The notes beneath the pieces are model-generated. The model was not told where the DNA came from, ran no database searches, and saw only the letters and a program-made list of their open reading frames with translations. 40,753 nucleotides of DNA, taken from Candidatus Coproplasma stercoripullorum. GTDB taxonomy: Bacteria > Bacillota > Clostridia > Christensenellales > Borkfalkiaceae. Of the stretch, positions 9,196-16,399 are shown in pieces. Positions within the stretch are counted from its first letter, which is position 1. Every line of letters begins with the position of its first letter. The stretch is taken from assembly GCA_018712405.1 (NCBI GenBank), contig DVHB01000006.1:1-40753 (forward strand), in the 5' to 3' direction. Both the position numbers and the translations under genes were made by a program.

Positions 9196-9500
9196 CAGTC
9201 TATCTCCATAATGGTATCGAGCGCGCAGATCTGGAAGAGCTTTTTTATGCGCGGCTGAACATTGCGCAGAATGAATGTATGCCCGTCCTCTTTCAGATGC
9301 TTGAAAATCTTTACGAAGGTGCCAAGCGTGGTGCTGTCGATAAAGGTGAGTGCCGAACAGTCGAACACTATATCCTTCTTGTCGTGCACATATATGGCGT
9401 TCACCTGGGCATAAAAATCGTCAACCGTTGCCGAATCTATCTCGCCCGAGAGGGCAACCAGCAATTTGCCGTCGGCAGATATAAGTTTTACCTGTTGCAT
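9195..9500 (-). CDS. STAS-domain anti-sigma factor antagonist (RsbV/SpoIIAA family)
   Basis: MQQVKLISADGKLLVALSGEIDSATVDDF...IVFDCSALTFIDSTTLGTFVKIFKHLKEDG, with a phospho-acceptor-type DST. Start placed at the ATG at 9500 downstream of AAGGAGAG, not the longer ORF start. Confidence 0.85.
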   Translation of the reverse strand: MQQVKLISADGKLLVALSGEIDSATVDDFYAQVNAIYVHDKKDIVFDCSALTFIDSTTLGTFVKIFKHLKEDGHTFILRNVQPRIKKLFQICALDTIMEID

Positions 9501-9571
9501 GATGATGGAACTCTCCTTAATGCGGGCAGGGCGCATGCGCCGCGCGCCGCTATTGATTCATATAGTTATTT

Positions 9572-9597
9572 ATAACCACCGAACACGCCATAGAAAC
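9572..9597 (-). promoter_or_regulatory. Candidate SigB-like promoter upstream of the STAS/sigma operon
   Basis: Minus strand GTTTCT-N14-GGTTAT, compared with the B. subtilis SigB consensus GTTTAA-N12-15-GGGTAT. Confidence 0.35.
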
Positions 9598-9726
9598 GCG
9601 CATAACGCAATTTTATGCGCATATTAACGCGGCATGCCGGGAGCATATCCGCAACCGGCCGAAACAGATCAGGGAAGGGATGCTTTATTTAATTAAAGCG
9701 AAACGGCGGCATTGCAAAACATACAT

Positions 9727-9755
9727 TTGACAAGCCGGCCAATTTATGGTACAAT
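9727..9755 (+). promoter_or_regulatory. Sigma70 promoter for citrate synthase
   Basis: TTGACA (9727-9732), N17, TACAAT (9750-9755). Confidence 0.8.
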
Positions 9756-9796
9756 TGATAAAATTACCGCAAATTTATGCATGGGAGCTGATAATT

Positions 9797-11173
9797 TTGG
9801 ATTTTAATGAAGCCAACCTCTTAGTCAAATATTCATACATGATATCCGAGCTCGCCGAAAAGAGCGCTCTCTCCAACAGGATAGACCCCGCTCTTTACAC
9901 AAAGTACGACGTGAAGCGCGGACTCAGGGAGAGCAACGGCAAGGGCGTTCTGTGCGGGCTCACCGAAATTTCCGAAGTCACTTCGTGGAAGGAAGAAAAC
10001 GGAAAGAGGACGGAGATCCCCGGAATTCTGTGCTACCAGGGGTACAACGTAAAGGACCTCGTAAAAAACTGCATAGCAGAGAACAGGTTCGGTTTTGAAG
10101 AGACGGTTTATCTTCTGCTGTTCGGAAAATTGCCGAACAGAACGGAATTTGAAGATTTTTGTGAAATGCTTTCGGAATTCCGCGTACTGCCGCGCAACTT
10201 TGTGCGCGACATAATCATGAAGTCGCCTTCTAAAGACATGATGAACATGCTGGCGCGCTGCGTTCTGAACCTCTACAGCTATGATCCCGACCCGGACAAC
10301 GTGAACATTGCCAACGTGCTGCGCCAGTGTATTCAGCTCATTGCGCAGTTCCCTATGCTCGCCATCTATTCCTACAGGGCATACCGTTACTACAACACAA
10401 ACGACGGCTCGCTCATCATTCACAAACCCAAGCCGGAATATTCAACGGCGCAGAACATTCTGCATATACTGCGCAAAGACAGCGAATTTACCGATCTTGA
10501 AGCCAAGGTGCTGGATATTTCGCTCATACTGCACGCCGACCACGGCGGCGGCAACAACTCTACCTTCACCACGCACGTAGTCACCTCTTCAGGCACCGAT
10601 ACATACTCCTCCATGGCGGCCTCTCTCGGCTCATTGAAGGGGCCCAAGCACGGCGGCGCCAACGTAAAGGTAATGCAGATGATGCAGAACATAAAGGAAA
10701 ACGTGCACGACTGGTCGGAGAAAAACGTCACCGACTATATCGACAAAATATTAAAGAAGGAAGTATTTGACCACGCGGGCCTTGTATACGGAATGGGACA
10801 CGCCGTATACACGCTCTCTGACCCGAGGGCAGAGATACTCAAACTGTACGCAGAAAAACTTGCCGTTGAGAAGGGTAAGGAAGAGGAATATCACCTCTAC
10901 GAAACTGTGGAAAATGCGGCAAAGCAGCTTATAAACGAGCAGCACAAACTCTCCAAGCCGGTATGCGCCAACGTCGACCTCTATTCCGGGTTTGTATATT
11001 CCATGCTCAACCTTCCCGCCGACCTGTATACGCCGCTGTTTGCGATATCGAGAGTGGGCGGCTGGAGCGCGCACCGCATGGAGGAGCTCATCAACGGCAA
11101 CCGCATAATTCGTCCTTCCTACCACTGCGTAAAGTCAGATCAGAAATATATTCCGATGGACGAGAGGGAGTGA
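9797..11173 (+). CDS. gltA: Citrate synthase
   Basis: LHADHGGGNNSTFTTHVVTSSGTDTYSSMAASLGSLKGPKHGGAN...GMGHAVYTLSDPRAEIL...ISRVGGWSAHRMEE. The ATG at 9746 lies inside the promoter, so TTG at 9797 (GGGAG RBS, in frame) is preferred. Confidence 0.92.
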   Translation: MDFNEANLLVKYSYMISELAEKSALSNRIDPALYTKYDVKRGLRESNGKGVLCGLTEISEVTSWKEENGKRTEIPGILCYQGYNVKDLVKNCIAENRFGFEETVYLLLFGKLPNRTEFEDFCEMLSEFRVLPRNFVRDIIMKSPSKDMMNMLARCVLNLYSYDPDPDNVNIANVLRQCIQLIAQFPMLAIYSYRAYRYYNTNDGSLIIHKPKPEYSTAQNILHILRKDSEFTDLEAKVLDISLILHADHGGGNNSTFTTHVVTSSGTDTYSSMAASLGSLKGPKHGGANVKVMQMMQNIKENVHDWSEKNVTDYIDKILKKEVFDHAGLVYGMGHAVYTLSDPRAEILKLYAEKLAVEKGKEEEYHLYETVENAAKQLINEQHKLSKPVCANVDLYSGFVYSMLNLPADLYTPLFAISRVGGWSAHRMEELINGNRIIRPSYHCVKSDQKYIPMDERE

Positions 11174-11475
11174 CATTGTTCACAAAAATTCAGCTCTGGC
11201 CGTGCGAGCGAAGCGCTGCTCCGCCGAGGCTCCCGAGGGGAAACGGCAGATGCGCCATGCCACTACTTTAATGGCGGCGAGGCCCCTCCTTGCGACATTA
11301 TTTATTTTAGTTCGCGCAAATCTTTTGCCTGCGGCAAAATCTTTGCCGTGAGGTTTAAAGCGAGGTCATAACGGAACTTAGCGGGTGAAGTAAATTCTCC
11401 CTTGTCCCGTTTCGACGTAAATTATTTTGAATTTGTTCACGCAAATTCAACAATGCAATTTAAAAAATATTATGA

Positions 11476-11506
11476 CGCCGCCCGCACAATGCTTGTGCGG
11501 GCGGCG
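11476..11506. terminator. Hairpin, probable terminator
   Basis: CGCCGCCCGCACAA-TGC-TTGTGCGGGCGGCG, 14-bp perfect arms. Confidence 0.65.
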
Positions 11507-11548
11507 CTCCTTATAAATTTTGCAATAAAAAATTTACAATTACCCGCC

Positions 11549-11575
11549 GCATATGCCGCAAATAACGGCATATGC
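11549..11575 (-). terminator. Terminator of the AAA ATPase gene
   Basis: GCATATGCCG...CGGCATATGC, then a T-rich tract on the minus strand. Confidence 0.55.
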
Positions 11576-11585
11576 AGCAGACTTT

Positions 11586-12449
11586 TTACTCTTCAAACTC
11601 CTTGCCGTGCGCCTTGAAAAAATCGTAATAGGCGCGCACGTTCCTAAGCTCCGTCCACTTTTTTATACTCACGGGGTCGTCGTCCAGATCGTATATGCGC
11701 GCCCCTCGCATGGACAGAATGAAGGGCGAATGTGTGGCGATCACCAGCTGACAACCAAAAAAACGCACGCTTTCAAACAAAAAATCGCATAACTTTAGCT
11801 GCAGGTCGGGCGCAAGACTGTTTTCAGGTTCGTCCAGAAGATAGAGACCGCCGCCCTTCACTCTTTGAGTAAAATAGAAATACGCGCTCTCTCCGTTGGA
11901 CTGCTCCTTTATATTATCACCCAGCCTGCCCTTAACAAACTTCGACTGCGTGAGTCTGCGCGCGTCGACTATATCCTTTAATCTGTCGAAATCCTCGAGC
12001 GAGCGTACGGCTGAAAGTTCGCGCTTACGCCTGTTATACTCATCGAACAGTTCCTCGCGGCGGATATCCACCCCCTCATTGACTGCGCGGATATCAAGCA
12101 TATACGAAAACACGTCGTCGCTCGTTATCACGGCGCTGTGCGAAGGGATATCGCGCTCCTTTGAAGAGAAGCACATCTTTAAATAGTCGCCGAAGAAGGA
12201 CGAGCGGTTGTAGAGCGCGGTGCGCGCGAGGCCGAGTTTTTCGGCAATGACGTTCAGAGCCGTAGTCTTGCCCGAGCCGTTTCCTCCGTACAGAATGGTC
12301 ACGTCGGTAAAGTTCAGTTCCCTGAGGGCGCGGCGCGAGAGCACGAAGAAGGGATACATGGTATTGTAACACGTGCGCTTGACTTCGTTCAGGCGGAAAC
12401 TGTATTCGCTGTCCCATGACGGAAACCTGAACGACGAAAGATATATCAT
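11586..12449 (-). CDS. AAA/ABC-type ATPase (AAA_21/AAA_23-like)
   Basis: Walker A LYGGNGSGKTTALN; signature-like EQSNGESAYFYF; Walker B LYLLDEPENSLAP; H-loop VIATHSPFILS. Confidence 0.85.
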   Translation of the reverse strand: MIYLSSFRFPSWDSEYSFRLNEVKRTCYNTMYPFFVLSRRALRELNFTDVTILYGGNGSGKTTALNVIAEKLGLARTALYNRSSFFGDYLKMCFSSKERDIPSHSAVITSDDVFSYMLDIRAVNEGVDIRREELFDEYNRRKRELSAVRSLEDFDRLKDIVDARRLTQSKFVKGRLGDNIKEQSNGESAYFYFTQRVKGGGLYLLDEPENSLAPDLQLKLCDFLFESVRFFGCQLVIATHSPFILSMRGARIYDLDDDPVSIKKWTELRNVRAYYDFFKAHGKEFEE

Positions 12450-12530
12450 CGCTTTTCTCCCCTGTAATTTTACTAGCGGCGGCGGGGAATTTTTAAATTG
12501 CCCCGCACATATACCTCAACGAACGATATT

Positions 12531-13349
12531 TTACGGCTCCGGCACGAAGGCGCTTTCAAATGTTTTTCCGCTTAAGTATGAAAGTATGCCGCCGCACTCA
12601 AGCGTAAGCGACTTTGAAACGAGGCGCTGGCGGCGCGCGCCGTATTTTTTGTTCAGCTCCCCGTCGCCGTACTTTTCGTCGCCCAGAACGGGGCAGCCGA
12701 TATGCGCCATGTGCGCGCGTATCTGGTGCGTCCTGCCCGTGTGCAGCAGCACCAGCACGAGCGCAAGCTCCCCCTCCCTTTTTATCACGCTGTACTCCGT
12801 GACTATTTTAACGCAGCCCGACTTTGGAGAGTCGAAGACTTTTACCTCGGCGCGCTTTTCGTCCTTTGAAAGATATGCGGTGAGCACGGCGTTTTCCGCC
12901 TTAAAATTATCTTTGCAGAGCGCAAGATACGCCTTTTTTACGCGCCGCTCTTTAAAGGCGCGCACAAGCTCGTCCTCCGCAGCAGCGTTTTTTGCAAAGA
13001 TAATGACTCCCTCGGTATTCCTGTCGAGGCGGTGCACGGCGTAAATCTCCCCCGCCGCCTGCAGTTCGCACAGCAGTCCCTCGGCAGACACGCCCGAAAA
13101 TTTATCGCACACCAGCACGTTTTGGTCGGCATATATCACGCGGTGACTGGGCTTTTGCTCCTGCGCGGGGGTGGTGTAATATACCACCTCGTCGCCCGCC
13201 GAAAGACGCACATTTTTGCCCGTGCGCACGCCGTTCACCCTTATATCCTTTGCGCGCAGAAGGGCCGCAAAGGCAAAGCTGCCCTGCGGAAAATGCCCGT
13301 CGGTAAACGTCTTTAAATCGGTTGTGCCTTCGGCGACAAATTTTTTCAT
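12531..13349 (-). CDS. RluA-family pseudouridine synthase with S4-like N-terminus
   Basis: YAVHRLDRNTEGVIIFAKN; HTGRTHQIRAHMAHIGCPVLGDEKYG. Confidence 0.93.
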   Translation of the reverse strand: MKKFVAEGTTDLKTFTDGHFPQGSFAFAALLRAKDIRVNGVRTGKNVRLSAGDEVVYYTTPAQEQKPSHRVIYADQNVLVCDKFSGVSAEGLLCELQAAGEIYAVHRLDRNTEGVIIFAKNAAAEDELVRAFKERRVKKAYLALCKDNFKAENAVLTAYLSKDEKRAEVKVFDSPKSGCVKIVTEYSVIKREGELALVLVLLHTGRTHQIRAHMAHIGCPVLGDEKYGDGELNKKYGARRQRLVSKSLTLECGGILSYLSGKTFESAFVPEP

Positions 13350-13924
13350 AAAATATCCTTAAAACAGTATTCCGCGCCGCTCCCGCCGCGCATTTTCCAC
13401 CATTCTTCCCTTGTTATCACATAGCGTATATGCGGCATATCCACGCCCTTAAAGTGTTTTATGCACATTCCTGCGGGAGACATTGCATTCCTTTGGGCGA
13501 CGCGCTGCGAGGGGATATTTGTATCGCGGATTATAGAGCACACTTCGCCAAAATTCAGCCTTGCAAATGCATAGTCCCTGCAGGCTCGGGCGGCCTCTGT
13601 TGCATAGCCCATGTGCCAACAGTCGCGGCGAAACAGATACCCGACCTCGGGCACCTCACTTTCTTCCCACGGCTGCATGGTGACGCCGCACTGGCCGATG
13701 AGCTCGCCGCTCTCCTTTAAAATCACGGCCCAAGCCCCGAAGCCCCATCTTTTGTAGCGCGCGATCTGCCTTTCGAGCCACTCGTGCGCTTCCCCGTCGG
13801 AAAAGGCGCACTCGTAGGCATACATGGCCTCTTCGTCCTGCAAGATCCTGCACAGCGCGGCATAGTCGCCCTGCTCAAGCTCCCTTAAAACAAGGCGCTC
13901 CGTCTGCAATATCATCTGTCCCAT
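13346..13924 (-). CDS. GNAT family N-acetyltransferase (RimJ-like)
   Basis: LQTERLVLRELEQGDYAAL...IGQCGVTMQPWEESEVPEVGYLFRRDCWHMGYATEAARACRDYAF...IIRDTNIPSQRVAQRN. Confidence 0.9.
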   Translation of the reverse strand: MGQMILQTERLVLRELEQGDYAALCRILQDEEAMYAYECAFSDGEAHEWLERQIARYKRWGFGAWAVILKESGELIGQCGVTMQPWEESEVPEVGYLFRRDCWHMGYATEAARACRDYAFARLNFGEVCSIIRDTNIPSQRVAQRNAMSPAGMCIKHFKGVDMPHIRYVITREEWWKMRGGSGAEYCFKDIL

Positions 13925-13940
13925 AAAAAACCTTTAAAAT

Positions 13941-15599
13941 TCAGAGTGAGAATAAAAAGTGCACTATATATGCCGCAATAAAGCAGGTCGCAAGCTGAAA
14001 GAAAAATAAAGCAAGCGTCGCCTTTACGCCCGCCTCTTTGCACGAGGCGGAAAAGGCCGAGATACAGGCGGGGCACATGAGAAGGAAGGTGCTTGCAGCA
14101 AGCACGCCCGCCATATCCAGTCCCGCGCCGCCCGGCATGAGCATGTTTATCGTTGCCGCCACGTTTTCTTTGGCGGCAAAGCCGGATATCATGGCATAGG
14201 CAAGCCGCCAGTCATCCAGTCCCATGGGAGCAAACAGCGGCGTCAAAAACCTGCTGACCTCCGCGAGCATGCTGTCGTCCAGTTCGCACGGCGAAAGGGT
14301 AAACGTGAAGTTGGATAAAAACCAGCTTGCCACACAGAACAGCATGACCGAAGTTACCACCTTTATTATAAACCCTTTGATATAAAAAAACAACTTATTT
14401 AATACGCGCGCGGGTGAGGGAAGGGCTATAGGCGTCACCTCCGACAAAAGCTCCTCCTCCCTGCCCCGTACTACAAGACACGCGAGCAGCGACAGGGCTA
14501 TGCCCGCAAAGTAAAAGGCCGTTATCACGGGGAACGGGTTGGAAAACAACGGGGAAAGAAGCGTTAAAAACACGGGCATCTTTGCTCCGCACGGGATATA
14601 TACAAGAGCGGCAATGGCGCGCCGCTGCGTGTCCCTTGAGGTGAAGCCGCGCGTGGTGAGTATGGCGGCCGCCGTACAGCCGAAGCCCGACACGAGGGAA
14701 AAGGCCGCCCTGCCCGAGAGACGAACTCTTTTAAACACTCCGTCGGTTATAAACGACAGGGCCGACATCACGCCGCTCTCGTCCAGAAGAGTGAGAAACA
14801 GATATAAAACGCAGAGCTGGGGAATGAAGGATAGCACGCCGCCGGCGCCGCCTATAATGCCGTCGCAGACGAGCGAACAAACCTTGCCGGCGGGCAGCAG
14901 ACTCTGCACCGCACCCTTAAGTTTTACCGAGATGAGCTCTTCGGTAAGGCCTTTGAGCGCGTCGCCCGGCATGCCCTTATAAAAGGCAAAAAAGAACATT
15001 AAAATAATTGAAAAAATAAAGAAAAACAGCGCGAAATATTTGTTATAAAATAATTTCTCCGCCCTCGTTAAGGCGCAATTGCCCCCGTAATATGCCTTAT
15101 TCAATTGAATTTTTGAGGAAAAATGCGCGCCGATTTTTTTACTTTTATTTTTATTTTTATTATAATTTAAAATATAATTTTTAAGCTCTTTTAAATCGGT
15201 AAATACGGGCACGCCCAGCATACCGGAGAGCGCCGCCGCGCTCAGTTTTCCGCCCCTCTTTTTCAGCTCTTTAAGTTTGGTCACATACACGACTGTGCAC
15301 TTGTTCATGGAAATTATGGCGCGGGTAAGGCTGAGCGAATTTTCGAGCGTTAGCCCGTCCACCACGTTTATTACAAGGTCGGCAGACTTTATCTCCTCTG
15401 CGGCGGAACTCTCTTCCATGGAATACCCGTTGAAAGAGTACATGCCGGGCACGTCGACATAGGCTATGCCTCCCACAGTTTTACTGGCGGGACGCGTGGT
15501 CACGCCGTGCCAGTTGCCCGTAGTGAGGCGGCTGTGTGTGAGCGCGTTGAACAGGGTAGTTTTGCCCGCGTTGGGATTGCCGGCCAGCACCGCTTTCAT
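13941..15599 (-). CDS. feoB: FeoB-type ferrous iron transporter, compact, with degenerate G4 motif
   Basis: G1 GNPNAGKTTLFN; G3 DVPGMYSF; gate motif SGFGCTAAAILTTRGF; multiple TMs. Follows FeoA. Confidence 0.88.
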   Translation of the reverse strand: MKAVLAGNPNAGKTTLFNALTHSRLTTGNWHGVTTRPASKTVGGIAYVDVPGMYSFNGYSMEESSAAEEIKSADLVINVVDGLTLENSLSLTRAIISMNKCTVVYVTKLKELKKRGGKLSAAALSGMLGVPVFTDLKELKNYILNYNKNKNKSKKIGAHFSSKIQLNKAYYGGNCALTRAEKLFYNKYFALFFFIFSIILMFFFAFYKGMPGDALKGLTEELISVKLKGAVQSLLPAGKVCSLVCDGIIGGAGGVLSFIPQLCVLYLFLTLLDESGVMSALSFITDGVFKRVRLSGRAAFSLVSGFGCTAAAILTTRGFTSRDTQRRAIAALVYIPCGAKMPVFLTLLSPLFSNPFPVITAFYFAGIALSLLACLVVRGREEELLSEVTPIALPSPARVLNKLFFYIKGFIIKVVTSVMLFCVASWFLSNFTFTLSPCELDDSMLAEVSRFLTPLFAPMGLDDWRLAYAMISGFAAKENVAATINMLMPGGAGLDMAGVLAASTFLLMCPACISAFSASCKEAGVKATLALFFFQLATCFIAAYIVHFLFSL

Positions 15600-15817
15600 A
15601 CGCGCACCCCTATCATCTGAGCGAGATTTCTGCGCGCCGCCAGTCGCACCGAGCCGCAGGATAACAGCACGCTGCTTTTAAACAGCGAGTAGCCCAAAAC
15701 GGTTATCACCCTGCCGCTCACAAACCCGAGCGCCCGCAGCCTCTCCGCGGCAGCGCCCGCGGCCTCAACCTTATCTATCCTTGCGCTTTCACCCACATTC
15801 AAATCGAGCACGGTCAT
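15596..15817 (-). CDS. feoA: FeoA family protein
   Basis: 73 aa, SH3-like: VGESARIDKVEA...RLRALGFVSGRVITVLGYSLFKSSVLLSCGSVRLAARRNLAQMIGV. Overlaps feoB by 4 bp. Confidence 0.85.
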   Translation of the reverse strand: MTVLDLNVGESARIDKVEAAGAAAERLRALGFVSGRVITVLGYSLFKSSVLLSCGSVRLAARRNLAQMIGVRV

Positions 15818-15902
15818 ATTTTATGGTATGCCGCAATCAGCCGCGCCATGAATTTTTTGACGAAAAATGTAAATTGCCCCGCATTATAGCCGAATTAACG
15901 TG

Positions 15903-15939
15903 AAAATGCCGCGCAGGGCACAACCCTGCGCGGCATTTT
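15903..15939. terminator. Strong bidirectional terminator hairpin
   Basis: AAAATGCCGCGCAGGG-CACAA-CCCTGCGCGGCATTTT, 16-bp perfect arms. Confidence 0.8.
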
Positions 15940-15950
15940 GTTTTCAATAT

Positions 15951-16399
15951 AAACTTCGTAGACATGAGCCAAGAACCCCTCCGTCACGCTACGCGTGCCA
16001 CCGTCTCGCCGTGCACACAGTAAATAAAACGCACGGCTCGGTCACTGCAAAAGCCTTTGATTATGCGTTTGCTCATCTCGCCCAACCTAAACAGCGGGTA
16101 TCCACTGTTTAGAGAAATGTTGGGCTCGTCCTTAAGAGTTGGCTTATAGGCGCGGCCCTGCTCATAGCGGGTTCATAGATGCGAGCAGTACGAGAAGCCA
16201 CACACATCAAAACTTCATAGAAACGAGCAGCGCGAGGCGCGCGAGGAAAATTGAGGGAGCATACCACAAATCTTGTGTAAACTTCATAGAAGCGAGTAAG
16301 ACAAGGAACGTGCGGAAGGTTTTAGGGAGCTTACTTAGACGTAAGTGACCGAAAACACCCGCAAACGCGACACCGTATTACGCCGCTTATATGAAGTTT
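15951..16399. repeat. Composite intergenic repeat region with AAACTTCRTA-type ends and internal degenerate copies
   Basis: AAACTTCGTA (15951), TTCATAG (16172), AAACTTCATA (16210), AAACTTCATA (16279), and inverted TATGAAGTTT (16390-16399). The copies at 16210 and 16279 align over about 65 bp. Confidence 0.65.

Noticed and set aside
9746-9796. Upstream ATG start for citrate synthase
   Set aside because: This ATG lies within the -10 region of a good promoter; TTG at 9797 has the RBS.
11586-12449. AAA ATPase as a possible anti-phage system
   Set aside because: It is a lone gene without a nuclease or toxin partner; flanking genes are housekeeping. There is not enough evidence to call defence.
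16139-16348. 69-aa ORF with repeats FIDASSTR / FIETSSARRARK / FIEASKTRNVRK
   Set aside because: The peptide repetition follows from the DNA-level repeat element (copies starting TTCATAGA). Hairpins and decay suggest a noncoding repeat rather than a protein; recorded as a DNA element instead.
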